Positions 1-9,145 of a DNA stretch of 64,000 nt are shown here, piece after piece. The stretch is taken from positions 1 to 64,000 of the forward strand of contig JANQEV010000043.1 in assembly GCA_028278145.1 (NCBI GenBank). Reading direction: 5' to 3'. A program made the translations under genes and the position numbers. A model generated the notes under the pieces. That model ran no database searches. It was not told the origin of the DNA and worked only from the letters and a program-made list of their open reading frames with translations. Source of the stretch: Chromatiales bacterium. Lineage in GTDB: Bacteria > Pseudomonadota > Gammaproteobacteria > Chromatiales > Chromatiaceae. The stretch's first letter is position 1. Each line of letters starts with the position of its first letter.

Positions 1-127
1 AATGGCGCGCTCGCTGTGTTGTGGCGCTTGCCGTATAGCTAAGGCATGCGGCCTGCGCACCACGCCTTGCGATCATCGCCATTTGAACACAAACTCGGCT
101 CATCAGCGAATTGATCAGAGGCTCCCT
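1..127. mobile_element. Probable end of an insertion element interrupting yggU
   Basis: The yggU reading frame is abruptly replaced at about position 126 by unrelated sequence that continues to the window edge. On the minus strand the new sequence opens GGAGCCTCTGATCAATTC (108-125), which looks like the terminal repeat of an IS5-type element. No transposase is visible because only about 127 bases are present. This is an inference from the broken gene plus the resemblance of the end; a chromosomal rearrangement joint would look the same. Confidence 0.35.
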
Positions 128-246
128 TGATAGTGGTCACCGTGGGGCGCTACAAACTCGTCTTTTCCGGAACGGGGTTGTACGCGCAGGGAGAGAATAA
201 GGTCATCCTCTTCCCAACGGTACCATGTCGCCTCGGCTGAATTCAT
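115..246 (-). pseudogene. yggU: YggU/DUF167 family protein, truncated
   Basis: The start codon overlaps the yggT stop (ATGA), as expected for the usual yggT-yggU pair. The first 40 or so residues fit the DUF167 family well: a tryptophan-rich start followed by DDLILSLRVQPRSGKDEFV and a GDHY stretch. The family normally continues for another 50 to 60 residues with a conserved APPVDGKAN-type segment, but here the frame ends in GSL and a stop within foreign-looking sequence. The reading frame is therefore broken at about residue 40 and the protein is probably non-functional. The family's function is not established. Confidence 0.6.
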
Positions 247-821
247 CGAAATGGGCTGCCGGTAAGCACCTGGATCGGTGGCAGCAGCAACATCTGCAAC
301 AGGTAGAGCCCGATCATGGCCACCATGGGTGAGAGATCCAGTCCGCCAATAGGGGGGATTACCCTGCGTACCGGACGCATAACCGGATCGGTAAGATAGC
401 TGATCAGGGCAGTGAGTGGATTGTAGGCGCCTGGATTTATCCAGCTGAAGATCACCTGGATCAGGATGGAAAACAGAAATACATTGATACAGAGTTCGAT
501 CAGCTCAGGCAGTGCCCAGGCAAATGCCATAACCGGATTCACGGACAGTCCTGCCAGGGTGACAACCAGAGCCAGTTCTATTGTCTTCAAAACCCACATC
601 AACAGAATTGAGGCCAGGTCCAGGCCGCCAAATCCAGGGATTATACGCCGCAGAGGTTTGAGAACCGGACCAGTGAGTTTGACAATAAACTGGGATATTG
701 GGTTGTAGAAGTCTGCTTTGAACAGCTGGAGTAGAAAGCGCAGCATTATCACCAGGATATAGGCACCAAACAGTATCTGTACCAGAAAGATAATTGGGTT
801 GGTGAAATAGCTGGAACCCAT
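243..821 (-). CDS. yggT: YggT family integral membrane protein
   Basis: The 192-residue protein has two copies of the YGGT domain, roughly residues 10-80 and 105-185. Each has a pair of hydrophobic helices and the family signature around FYNPIS / AYNPLT followed by a proline/arginine stretch (LKPLRRIIP, MRPVRRVIP). YggT proteins sit in the inner membrane and have been linked to osmotic tolerance and cell division; a precise role is not known. It overlaps the proC stop by one base and is followed by the broken yggU, giving the common order yggS-proC-yggT-yggU. The start ATG at 821 is the only reasonable one. Confidence 0.9.
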   Translation of the reverse strand: MGSSYFTNPIIFLVQILFGAYILVIMLRFLLQLFKADFYNPISQFIVKLTGPVLKPLRRIIPGFGGLDLASILLMWVLKTIELALVVTLAGLSVNPVMAFAWALPELIELCINVFLFSILIQVIFSWINPGAYNPLTALISYLTDPVMRPVRRVIPPIGGLDLSPMVAMIGLYLLQMLLLPPIQVLTGSPFR

Positions 822-1648
822 TAGCCACTCCCCAGCAACTTGGAGAGCTCTTGGGAGCGATCACGGGCCTTGGTCAATGCCTGCAGGAATATGTCACGCA
901 GACCATCATCCTCGAATGACTGCAATGCGGCCTCAGTGGTGCCTCCAGGGGAGGTGACCCGTTCCCGCAGTGTGGCCGGTGTGTCGCTGCTTTCCATGGC
1001 CATGCGGGCTGCACCCAGGGCGGTCTGCAGGGTGAGAAGATGTGCTGTCTCTTCTGGCAGACCCAATTCCACAGCGGCAGTCTCCATAGCCTCCATTACT
1101 AGAAAGAAGTAGGCGGGACCACTTCCGGAGAGGGCGGTAACCGCATCTATCATTGATTCGTTCTCCACCCACTGGGTCAGGCCTACCGCCCGCAGGATGG
1201 ACTCAGCCAGGTCTTTCTGGTCACTGTCTACCCTGGAATTGGCGTGCAGTACAGTGGCACCAACCTGAATCATGGCCGGGGTGTTAGGCATGGTTCTAAC
1301 CAGAGCTACATCGCCGTCCAGCCAGTTTTCCAGGTCCTGTTCCAATACTCCAGCAGCAATGGAAATAACCAGTGGCTTACTTTTCTGTACCGCTGGAGCA
1401 ATACCGATAGCCACCTGTTCCAATGCCTGTGGTTTTACGGCAATTACCAGGACTTGGGCAAATTCTACCGCCTCGGTGTTGTCGGTGGTGGAGTGGATGC
1501 CACATAGCTTGGTGATTTGTGCCAGCTTCTCGGTATCCGGGTCGCTTGCCATTATCTTATCTGGATCGTATCCGTCGGCCACCAGTCCGTTAATAAGACT
1601 GGCTGCCATGTTACCGCAACCTATAAAGGCCAGAGTTTTGCTTTTCAT
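821..1648 (-). CDS. proC: Pyrroline-5-carboxylate reductase
   Basis: It catalyses the last step of proline synthesis, NAD(P)H-dependent reduction of 1-pyrroline-5-carboxylate to L-proline, in the cytoplasm. The 275-residue length is normal. The N-terminal Rossmann motif FIGCGNMAASLINGL is clear at residues 8-22. The C-terminal dimerisation and catalytic part shows ALSGSGPAYFF and the family signature RVTSPGGTTEAAL. It lies about 107 bases downstream of yggS and overlaps yggT, so the three are likely cotranscribed. Nothing unusual is seen. Confidence 0.96.
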   Translation of the reverse strand: MKSKTLAFIGCGNMAASLINGLVADGYDPDKIMASDPDTEKLAQITKLCGIHSTTDNTEAVEFAQVLVIAVKPQALEQVAIGIAPAVQKSKPLVISIAAGVLEQDLENWLDGDVALVRTMPNTPAMIQVGATVLHANSRVDSDQKDLAESILRAVGLTQWVENESMIDAVTALSGSGPAYFFLVMEAMETAAVELGLPEETAHLLTLQTALGAARMAMESSDTPATLRERVTSPGGTTEAALQSFEDDGLRDIFLQALTKARDRSQELSKLLGSG

Positions 1649-1755
1649 CAGCTGATTATGTCCCGATATGTTTTTGTGGATCTATGCGTATGTAATGGAA
1701 AAATTATCTCTTAAACCGGCATTGAGGCCAAGATGAATTGTCTTGCTGCCTGAAA

Positions 1756-2460
1756 CTATTTCGGTTTGTTTTGATAGTTGCGCGGCCCAAATATTGCCGT
1801 ACCTACTCGCACCATGGTGGAACCTTCAGCGATGGCCGCTTCCATATCGTCGGACATGCCTATGGAGAGAGTTTCCAAAGGCAGGGCTTCTGTTGCCAGT
1901 TGGTCTCTAAGTTCACGTAGTCTGTGAAACGGTTCCCGCTGCTCATCGATATGGTGGGTGGGAGAGGGCAGGGTCATCAGTCCTCTGAGCTTGAGTCTTG
2001 GCAGCTGGCTTATCTGCTGGATCATTTCCGCAGCCTGTTCTGGTTTGATCCCACCTTTGGTCTCTTCGTTATCGATATTGATCTGCAGGCAGATATTCAG
2101 TGGTGGCATGGAGTCCGGACGCTGGTCATTCAGCCGCTGAGCATGCTTCAGTTTGTCTATGCTATGCACCCAGTCAAACTTTTCGGCAATCGGCCTGGTT
2201 TTGTTACTCTGTACCCGTCCAATGAAATGCCATTCGATCTCTGTATCCTTTAGCTGATCAATCTTATTGATGGCTTCTTGCAGGTAGCTCTCTCCAAAAC
2301 AGAGTTGGCCTGCAGTAAATGCAGTCATTATCTCCTCAGCGGTCCTGGTCTTACTTACCGCCAGTAGCCTGACTGAATCTTCCGGCCGCTCATACTCGGC
2401 GCAGGAATCCGCAATTAGTGTGCGGACCTCCTCAAGTCTGGATTCAATGCTCTCATTCAT
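1756..2460 (-). CDS. yggS: YggS family pyridoxal phosphate homeostasis protein
   Basis: This is a 234-residue PLP-binding TIM-barrel protein of the YggS/PROSC family, which buffers free pyridoxal phosphate and has no known catalytic activity. The lysine that binds PLP sits in LLAVSKTR near residue 37, and the family motifs HFIGRVQSNKTR and LSIGMSDDMEAAIAEGSTMVRVGTAIFG (split here as the MSDD and RVGTAIFG blocks) are present. It is divergent from pilT, with which it shares a 258-base promoter region, a conserved arrangement in gammaproteobacteria. Confidence 0.95.
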   Translation of the reverse strand: MNESIESRLEEVRTLIADSCAEYERPEDSVRLLAVSKTRTAEEIMTAFTAGQLCFGESYLQEAINKIDQLKDTEIEWHFIGRVQSNKTRPIAEKFDWVHSIDKLKHAQRLNDQRPDSMPPLNICLQINIDNEETKGGIKPEQAAEMIQQISQLPRLKLRGLMTLPSPTHHIDEQREPFHRLRELRDQLATEALPLETLSIGMSDDMEAAIAEGSTMVRVGTAIFGPRNYQNKPK

Positions 2461-2718
2461 CTGGTATTTTGGTCGTCGTGTTATTTTCTAAAAGGTGGAA
2501 TCTGTTCCACATTTTATTTGGATAATAACCCAAAAAACATGATAGTTTCCGATAATATTGCTATACCTATGTTAGGATGATTTACTAATTAGAAACACAT
2601 AGTTGCGTGGAGTTGTTGAAAACAGGGTTAGGTTACTCCAGGGATATTGATCGGAATCGCCTACAATAAATACTAAATTCAAACCATATGGGACACTACA
2701 CTACTTGGGGAGTAATGT

Positions 2719-3756
2719 ATGGATATTGCTGAGCTGCTTGCCTTTAGCGTAAAACACAATGCATCAGATCTGCATCTATCGGCAGGTTTACCACCGATGA
2801 TCAGGGTGGATGGTGATATTCGGCGCATCAATGTACCGGAGCTGGAGCATAAGGTAGTTCATGCCTTGGTGTACGACATCATGAACGACAAGCAGAGAAA
2901 GGATTTTGAAGAGTTTTTTGAAACCGATTTCTCGTTTGAGATTCCCGGGCTGGCGCGCTTTCGTGTCAACGCATTCAACCAGGACCGTGGCGCCAGTGCG
3001 GTGTTCCGTACTATTCCCTCGAAGGTCTTGACCCTGGAAGACCTGGGCTGTCCGGCAACATTTAAAGATATCGTAAACGTTCCCCGTGGCCTGGTGTTGG
3101 TTACTGGCCCCACCGGTTCGGGTAAGTCCACTACCCTGGCGGCAATGATGGACTACAAGAACGATAACGAATACGCCCATATCCTAACCATCGAAGATCC
3201 CATCGAATTTGTTCACACCAGTAAGAAGTGTCTGATCAACCAGCGCGAGGTACACCGGGATACCCTGGGGTTCGCTGAAGCCCTGCGCTCGGCCCTGCGT
3301 GAGGATCCGGATATCATCCTGGTGGGTGAGCTGCGTGACCTGGAGACCATCCGTTTGGCATTGACCGCGGCGGAAACCGGGCACCTGGTATTTGGTACCC
3401 TGCATACCAGCTCGGCTGCCAAGACTATCGACCGCATCATCGATGTATTCCCTGCCGGTGAAAAGAGTATGGTGCGCTCAATGCTGTCAGAGTCCCTGCG
3501 TGCGGTTATATCTCAGACTCTGATGAAGAAGATCGGTGGTGGTCGTACTGCAGCCTGGGAGATCATGATTGGAACCCCGGCCATCCGTAACCTTATTCGT
3601 GAAGACAAGGTGGCGCAGATGTATTCCGCTATCCAGACCGGTCAAGCTGTTGGTATGCAGACCCTGGATCAGCACCTGCAGGAGATTGTCAAGAAGGGTC
3701 TGATCAGCCGCCTGGATGCCCGCACCAAGGCTATGAATAAAGACCTGTTTACCTGA
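2719..3756 (+). CDS. pilT: Type IV pilus retraction ATPase PilT
   Basis: PilT is the hexameric cytoplasmic motor that powers pilus retraction and twitching motility. The 345-residue protein has an N-terminal PAS-like region followed by the ATPase core. The Walker A motif is GPTGSGKSTT (about residue 131), Walker B is DPDIILVGELRD, and the His box is GHLVFGTLHTSS. The C-terminal AIRNLIRE motif, required for retraction in studied PilT proteins, is intact. pilU follows after 24 bases, so the pair is likely one transcript. The start ATG has GGGGAG upstream. Confidence 0.97.
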   Translation: MDIAELLAFSVKHNASDLHLSAGLPPMIRVDGDIRRINVPELEHKVVHALVYDIMNDKQRKDFEEFFETDFSFEIPGLARFRVNAFNQDRGASAVFRTIPSKVLTLEDLGCPATFKDIVNVPRGLVLVTGPTGSGKSTTLAAMMDYKNDNEYAHILTIEDPIEFVHTSKKCLINQREVHRDTLGFAEALRSALREDPDIILVGELRDLETIRLALTAAETGHLVFGTLHTSSAAKTIDRIIDVFPAGEKSMVRSMLSESLRAVISQTLMKKIGGGRTAAWEIMIGTPAIRNLIREDKVAQMYSAIQTGQAVGMQTLDQHLQEIVKKGLISRLDARTKAMNKDLFT

Positions 3757-3780
3757 TGTGATAGTGTTCAGTAGATTCTT

Positions 3781-4917
3781 TTGGAGATAGAGATGGACTT
3801 TAACGGAATTCTCAAACTGATGGGTGACAAGAAGGCCTCTGACCTGTTTATAACGGTTGGCATGCCTCCCAGCATAAAGGTGCACGGGCGAATCTCGCCT
3901 ATATCAAAATCCAGGCTTAATGAAGAGCAGACCAGGGAACTGGTGTTCGGACTCATGACACCAGCTCAGCGGGAAGAATTTACCAATACCAACGAGTGTA
4001 ACTTTGCTATCAGCTCCAAGGGTGTGGGGCGTTTCCGTGTGAGTGCATTCATTCAGCGTGACTCTGTGGGTATGGTGTTGCGGCGGATCGAAAATCAGAT
4101 CCCTACCATGGAGAAGTTGTTGCTGCCGCAGATTCTCAAAGATCTCGCCATGACCAAACGCGGCCTGGTTATGTTTGTGGGTGCCACCGGAACTGGTAAG
4201 TCCACCTCTCTAGCTGGCATGCTGGAGTACCGCAACGGCAACAGCAGTGGCCACATAGTCACCGTGGAGGATCCGATCGAGTTCACCCATAACCATGCCG
4301 GCTGTATTGTCACCCAGCGTGAGGTGGGAATTGATACTGAATCTTACGAGGTAGCCCTGAAAAATACCCTGCGTCAGGCACCGGATGTGATCCTGATCGG
4401 TGAGATTCGTACCCGGGAAACAATGGATCATGCTATCGCCTTTGCTGAGACCGGTCATCTCTGTCTTTCTACCCTGCATGCCAACAATGCCAACCAGGCC
4501 CTGGACCGCATCATTAACTTCTTCCCTGAGGACCGGCACAACCAGGTGTTCATGGACCTGTCCCTGAACCTGCGCGCTATCGTGGCCCAGCAGTTGATCA
4601 GGCGTCCCGATGGTAAGAGCCGGCGTCCGGTAGTAGAGGTGCTGATAAATACCCCGCTGGCTGCGGACCTGATCCGTAAAGGTGAGGTGCATAAGCTCAA
4701 GGAGCTGATGAAGCGTTCCACCGAGCACGGCATGATGACCTTTGATCAGGCGCTGTATAATCTCTACACAGAAGGCGAGATCACCTACGACGATGCCATT
4801 TTGCACGCTGATTCGTCCAACGAGGTGCGTCTCATGATCAAGCTGGGCAGTGGGGATGTGGATCAGTACTCGGCGGAGATGGACGAGATATCCTTGGTGA
4901 ACGAGGAAGACTGGTAG
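3781..4917 (+). CDS. pilU: Type IV pilus accessory retraction ATPase PilU
   Basis: PilU works with PilT in pilus retraction. The 378-residue protein matches PilT along its length, with Walker A GATGTGKSTSLAGML, Walker B APDVILIGEIRTRETM and the His box GHLCLSTLHANN. It has the longer C-terminal tail typical of PilU (ending near SLVNEEDW) rather than the PilT tail. The translated start could be the ATG at 3781 or the ATG 12 bases later (MDFNGIL...), which is the more usual start for PilU; the second is preceded by GGAGATAG. The gene directly follows pilT. Confidence 0.95.
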   Translation: MEIEMDFNGILKLMGDKKASDLFITVGMPPSIKVHGRISPISKSRLNEEQTRELVFGLMTPAQREEFTNTNECNFAISSKGVGRFRVSAFIQRDSVGMVLRRIENQIPTMEKLLLPQILKDLAMTKRGLVMFVGATGTGKSTSLAGMLEYRNGNSSGHIVTVEDPIEFTHNHAGCIVTQREVGIDTESYEVALKNTLRQAPDVILIGEIRTRETMDHAIAFAETGHLCLSTLHANNANQALDRIINFFPEDRHNQVFMDLSLNLRAIVAQQLIRRPDGKSRRPVVEVLINTPLAADLIRKGEVHKLKELMKRSTEHGMMTFDQALYNLYTEGEITYDDAILHADSSNEVRLMIKLGSGDVDQYSAEMDEISLVNEEDW

Positions 4918-5196
4918 TGCAGTTGATCTGGCACTGATAGACAGATATCAGTTTCATAACCGGGGCTACATATTTGCTCTGGCCTGCCGTTAGCTCCAGG
5001 TGTAAACCTAGTTGTTACTTTCCCCCAATAGCGGAATAACGGCTCCCGCTCTATTCAGCACAGACCTTATCTCTGTTTCCATAACACCTTGTAAATAAGC
5101 ATAAAAGTTCTTCTGGCATGCTTGTTGCTGCACGTCTCCGGGAATAAGCGCATACAAAAGGCGCAATACAAATTACTAACCGGAGGAAAACCAATA

Positions 5197-5910
5197 ATGG
5201 ATAACACAACAGATCACTTCAATAGCAGGATTTTTATAAACCAGCGGTTTTTAATTTCATCTGTGGCCATAGTGTTACTGCTTCTGACTGTCCCTGTCGC
5301 CCAGGCCTATGAACAGGGTGACATCTTGGTTCGTGGCAGAATAATCAATGTAGATCCAGATGATTCCAGTAGCGTAGTTTCAGCTGGCATACCATTGGCA
5401 CCAGTAGCTAATACAGGTGTGGGGGTGAATGATGACACCACCGTAGAGTTGGACTTTACCTATATGCTGCATCGAAACTGGGGTGTGGAGCTTATCCTTG
5501 GCAGTTCTGAGCATGATGTGCCTGCAACGGGGGTGATTGCTGGGAATGGAGACATCATAAACGCCCGCACTCTGCCTCCCACCTTGACCCTGCAGTATCA
5601 CTTTCGTCCAGACGGTAGGTTTCGTCCCTATGCCGGTATTGGCATTAACTACACTCACTTCTTTGATGAGAAGGTTACCGGTGGTATTGATGCGCCAGGT
5701 GCCAAGGTAAAGATGGACAGCTCCTGGGGGCTGGCGGCTCAGATTGGTGCCGATGTGAGCATAAACAAGGATTGGTTTATCAACTTTGATATGAAGTACA
5801 TCAAGATCGAAACCACCGCTCACTTCAAGAATACAACCCTCACTGATGCCGAGGTGGATGTGGATATAGATCCATTCGTATTCGGTGTCGGTATTGGCAG
5901 GCGTTTTTGA
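5197..5910 (+). CDS. ompW: OmpW family outer membrane protein
   Basis: The 237-residue protein is an exported small beta-barrel of the OmpW family, which forms narrow hydrophobic channels in the outer membrane. I chose the ATG at 5197 because GGAGG lies 11 bases upstream; an in-frame upstream start at 5122 lacks a ribosome site. The N-terminal hydrophobic segment ending VAQA resembles a signal peptide, but with a long (about 20-residue) polar lead. OmpW hallmarks are DILVRGRIINVDPD at the mature N-terminus, LTLQYHF, RPYAGIGINYTHF and the closing FGVGIGRRF with a C-terminal phenylalanine. It stands alone, with a possible terminator after it. Confidence 0.9.
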   Translation: MDNTTDHFNSRIFINQRFLISSVAIVLLLLTVPVAQAYEQGDILVRGRIINVDPDDSSSVVSAGIPLAPVANTGVGVNDDTTVELDFTYMLHRNWGVELILGSSEHDVPATGVIAGNGDIINARTLPPTLTLQYHFRPDGRFRPYAGIGINYTHFFDEKVTGGIDAPGAKVKMDSSWGLAAQIGADVSINKDWFINFDMKYIKIETTAHFKNTTLTDAEVDVDIDPFVFGVGIGRRF

Positions 5911-5937
5911 GGCTGTAGGTGTTAAGTCACAGCTAAA

Positions 5938-5967
5938 CCAATACCCACATTTGGATGTGGGTGTTGG
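5938..5967. terminator. Hairpin between convergent ompW and pyrK
   Basis: ACCCACAT (5943-5950) pairs perfectly with ATGTGGGT (5955-5962) around a four-base loop, and CCAA/TTGG outside extends the stem. It lies between two convergent genes, where a bidirectional terminator is expected. There is no strong T-run on either side, so intrinsic termination is not certain. Confidence 0.5.
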
Positions 5968-5976
5968 CTCAATTCC

Positions 5977-6855
5977 TTAAAAAACAACCCTGGCGTCGAA
6001 CACCGGCCCATCCACACAGACCCGCTTCATGGCAGGGCCTGCTTCGGTAGCCACCTCAACCACACAGCCAGCACAGCCGCCCACGCCGCAAGCCATGTAT
6101 TCCTCCAGAGATACCTGGCAGGGGAGGTCATACTCTTGGCACAGCTTGGCAACCGCCTCCAGCATGGGGTGGGGGCCGCAGGCCAGCACCTCGACCTCAC
6201 TGCGCATGGATTCATCCAGGGAGTCCAGCCAGTGACGGGCCAGATCGGTGACAAAACCCTGGTGGCAACCGGGGAAGCCCTGCAGGCTGGCCAGGCGGTT
6301 GGCAACTCCCCAATCCTCCAGCAACGGCATACCGGCGATGACATCCGCGGGAATGCCAGGGATGATGGTAGCCGATGGTTGGGGCTTGAATGGGAACGGC
6401 ACCTCTGAGCCCAGTATTACAAAGGGATGTATCTCGCTGTTTTGGTATAGGGTTTCGGCCAGGAAAACCATGGGTGGCAGACCTACACCACCACCGATAA
6501 GCAGTGGTCGTGGCCGCTCAGCATGAATCTGAAATGGGTTGCCGATAGGCCCCATGATGCTTATGGACTCACCCACAATCCGCTCAGCTAGCAGGCTGGT
6601 ACCTCCACCTACGCGTTTGTACAGAAAATCCACCCAGCCCTGTTGTGGTGAAACCCGCATGATGGATATGGGCCGTCGCAGTGGTCGCTGGGGGCTGCAC
6701 TGTAGGTGCGCAAAGCTACCTGGTTGAGCGTGGGACGCACACTCTGGTGCCTGTAAACGCAACAGGTACTGATCGCCCTCGAACGATTCGTGGCTGATTA
6801 TTTCTGCCTGTTCCAGGAAGATGGTGTCGCGGTGTGGTTTATCTGTTGCGCTCAT
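5977..6855 (-). CDS. pyrK: Dihydroorotate dehydrogenase electron-transfer subunit (PyrK-like)
   Basis: PyrK is an FAD and [2Fe-2S] protein that passes electrons from class 1B dihydroorotate dehydrogenase to NAD. The 292-residue protein has the ferredoxin-reductase fold: the FAD-binding RPLRRPISIMRV, the NAD-binding GGGVGLPPMVFLAE and ACGPHPMLEAV, and near the C-terminus the cluster-binding cysteines in ACGVGGCAGCVVE plus a fourth in KRVCVDGPVF. It ends the gshB-to-pyrK run, 17 bases after pyrC'. Its catalytic partner PyrD-1B is not in the window. Many gammaproteobacteria use the membrane-bound class 2 enzyme and lack PyrK, so its presence here is informative. Confidence 0.85.
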   Translation of the reverse strand: MSATDKPHRDTIFLEQAEIISHESFEGDQYLLRLQAPECASHAQPGSFAHLQCSPQRPLRRPISIMRVSPQQGWVDFLYKRVGGGTSLLAERIVGESISIMGPIGNPFQIHAERPRPLLIGGGVGLPPMVFLAETLYQNSEIHPFVILGSEVPFPFKPQPSATIIPGIPADVIAGMPLLEDWGVANRLASLQGFPGCHQGFVTDLARHWLDSLDESMRSEVEVLACGPHPMLEAVAKLCQEYDLPCQVSLEEYMACGVGGCAGCVVEVATEAGPAMKRVCVDGPVFDARVVF

Positions 6856-6872
6856 ATTAATTACTTGTGTGA

Positions 6873-8159
6873 TCAGGACTGGAATACAACCTGGCCCTGG
6901 AACAGGGTATGGGTAACCTGTCCGGTGAAGGTCTGGTTCAGAAATGGGGTGTTCTTACCGGCGCTCAACATCTCATCTGCCGATAGTTGCCAGCTCTGTT
7001 CCTGGTCAAAGATACAGATATCAGCATCAGAGCCTATGCTCAACTGTCCCAGTGGCAAGCCAAGAATCTCAGCTGGACCGCTAGTGAGACGAGCAACGGC
7101 AGTTGCCAGGTCCAATACTCCATCCTGTACCAGTTTCAGCGTCAGTGGCAGCAGGGTCTCCAGGGCGGATATGCCGGGCATGGTGGATGGGAATGGGGCC
7201 TCTTTGGCATCCGGCTCATGGGGTTGATGGTCGGAGCAGATGGCGCCGATTACACCAGTTGCCAGCCCCTGGCGTAGTTCATCCATATCATGTTTGGTAC
7301 GCAGCGGTGGGATTACATGACAGTTGCTGTTAAAGCCGTCGATATCATCCTCGGTAAGGTGTAACTGATGAGCGGCAACGTTGGCCGTGATGGGCAGGCC
7401 ATTGTGCTGGGCAGTTCTGATCATCTCCAGTGCGGTGGCTGTGGACAGGGCATGAAAGTGGATGGTGCATCCGGTATGGGCCGCCAGTGCCAGATCACGG
7501 GCTACCGCCACGCTCTCTGCCGCCTCAGGAATGCCGGGAAGTCCCAGGCGGGCGCATACAACACCTTCGTGTATACAGCCGTTGTCCCGAAGATGCCGGT
7601 CCTCTGGCCGAATAAAAACAGTTATCCCAAAGGTCGCGGCATATTCCAGGGCCCGTCTCTCCACCAGGGTGTTGGCCAGGGGTACATAGGCATTACTCAT
7701 GACAGGGCATGCGGCCTTGGTTAGTGCCACCATCTCGCTTAGCTGGTTGCCTTCCAGGCCCTGGGTGAGGGCTCCGATGGGAAGTGCGCGCGCGTATCCT
7801 ATCTCCAGGCTCTTGTTATGGATCATTTCGGCAACAGCCGGAGTGTCGATAATCGGGTTGGTGTCAGGAGGGCAGCATATGGTGGTGATTCCACCCTTGG
7901 CTGCAGCCCTGGTCTCACTCTCGATAGTGGCCTTGTGTTCCTGTCCCGGTTCCCGTACCCGGACGCTTAGGTCCACAAGTCCTGGGCAGACGATCTGGTT
8001 GCTGGCGTCAATGGTCAGATCCGGTGTGAATCCAGCAGGAGGTTGGTCAATGGCGCAGATCTTGCCGTTTTCGATATGCAGGTTATGTTGCCCGTCAATG
8101 TTGTTGGCTGGGTCAATCAGGCGTCCGTTAATAATCTCGATTTTGTTTGCAGTCGTCAT
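6873..8159 (-). CDS. pyrX: Dihydroorotase-like protein, probably catalytically inactive (PyrC'/PyrX)
   Basis: The 428-residue protein has the amidohydrolase TIM-barrel fold of type I dihydroorotases. The usual zinc-binding H-x-H near the N-terminus is replaced: the sequence reads [11 protein letters not shown], with Ser65 and Arg67 where histidines belong. This is the pattern of the pseudo-dihydroorotase encoded beside pyrB in Pseudomonas, where the protein serves as a structural partner of aspartate carbamoyltransferase. It overlaps pyrB by 4 bases, consistent with coupled translation and complex formation. A separate active dihydroorotase would be expected elsewhere in the genome. Confidence 0.88.
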   Translation of the reverse strand: MTTANKIEIINGRLIDPANNIDGQHNLHIENGKICAIDQPPAGFTPDLTIDASNQIVCPGLVDLSVRVREPGQEHKATIESETRAAAKGGITTICCPPDTNPIIDTPAVAEMIHNKSLEIGYARALPIGALTQGLEGNQLSEMVALTKAACPVMSNAYVPLANTLVERRALEYAATFGITVFIRPEDRHLRDNGCIHEGVVCARLGLPGIPEAAESVAVARDLALAAHTGCTIHFHALSTATALEMIRTAQHNGLPITANVAAHQLHLTEDDIDGFNSNCHVIPPLRTKHDMDELRQGLATGVIGAICSDHQPHEPDAKEAPFPSTMPGISALETLLPLTLKLVQDGVLDLATAVARLTSGPAEILGLPLGQLSIGSDADICIFDQEQSWQLSADEMLSAGKNTPFLNQTFTGQVTHTLFQGQVVFQS

Positions 8160-9145
8160 CTCTTAGCAGCTCCAGGGGTCACTGTGCCCATGGCCATGGA
8201 CATTACCGCCATGCGTACGGCGATGCCGAAGCTGACCTGCTGCAGTATCACTGATCTGGGGCCATCCGCCACCTGTGAGTCCATCTCCACACCGCGGTTG
8301 ATGGGCCCAGGGTGCATGACGATGGCATCCGGATGAGCAGCTTCCAGACGTTCATCAGTCAGGCCGTATAGCTGGAAGTATTCATGTTCGCTGGGGAGCA
8401 TGGCGCTGCCCATACGTTCCCGTTGCAGTCGCAGCATGATCACCACATCTGCATCTTGGATGCCCTGTTCCAGATCGTAAAACACCTTAACACCTAGACT
8501 GGCAACATCTGCGGGCAGCAGCGTCTTGGGCGCTATTACCCTTACCTCTTCGGCCCCCAGTGTATTCAGAGCCAGGATCTGGGAGCGAGCTACCCGTGAG
8601 TGCAGTATGTCGCCAACGATTGCTACCTTGAGGCCGCTGAACTTCTGTTTGTGGCGTCGAATAGTGAACATGTCCAGCATGGCCTGGGTAGGGTGAGAGT
8701 GACGTCCATCCCCGGCATTGACCACGCTGATGTGGGGCGCGGTATGGGTGGCAATGAAATTAGCTGCTCCGCTGTCGTTGTGGCGTACCACGAACATGTC
8801 ACAGTGCATGGCCTCTAGGTTGCGCAGGGTGTCCAGCAGGGTCTCGCCCTTGGAGGTGGAGGAGGCGCTGATGTTGAGACTGAGCACGTCTGCTGAGAGA
8901 CGTTTGGCGGCCAGTTCGAAGGTGGTGCGGGTGCGGGTGCTGGTCTCAAAAAACAGGTTGGTTATCACCTTACCGCGTAGCAGAGGCACTTTCTTTACAG
9001 TGCGTTCCGATACCCCGGTAAATGATTCCGCCGTATCCAGGATCTCTGTTAACAGTTCCCTATTCAGACCGTCGATAGAGAGGAAGTGGCGTAGTCTGCC
9101 GTTGTTGTCGAGTTGCAGGTTTTCGCTGGGTGGAGAATCAATCAC
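8156..9145 (-). CDS. pyrB: Aspartate carbamoyltransferase catalytic subunit
   Basis: It joins carbamoyl phosphate and L-aspartate in the first committed step of pyrimidine synthesis. The carbamoyl-phosphate site [18 protein letters not shown] is clear, followed by [12 protein letters not shown] and the later motifs FVVRHNDSG and [11 protein letters not shown] place the start at the GTG at 9145, which overlaps the pyrR stop by 8 bases, has AGGA upstream and gives a 329-residue protein close to the Pseudomonas enzyme. An in-frame ATG at 9199 would add 18 residues that only duplicate the pyrR tail region. It is expected to assemble with the adjacent pseudo-dihydroorotase. Confidence 0.93.
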   Translation of the reverse strand: MIDSPPSENLQLDNNGRLRHFLSIDGLNRELLTEILDTAESFTGVSERTVKKVPLLRGKVITNLFFETSTRTRTTFELAAKRLSADVLSLNISASSTSKGETLLDTLRNLEAMHCDMFVVRHNDSGAANFIATHTAPHISVVNAGDGRHSHPTQAMLDMFTIRRHKQKFSGLKVAIVGDILHSRVARSQILALNTLGAEEVRVIAPKTLLPADVASLGVKVFYDLEQGIQDADVVIMLRLQRERMGSAMLPSEHEYFQLYGLTDERLEAAHPDAIVMHPGPINRGVEMDSQVADGPRSVILQQVSFGIAVRMAVMSMAMGTVTPGAAKR

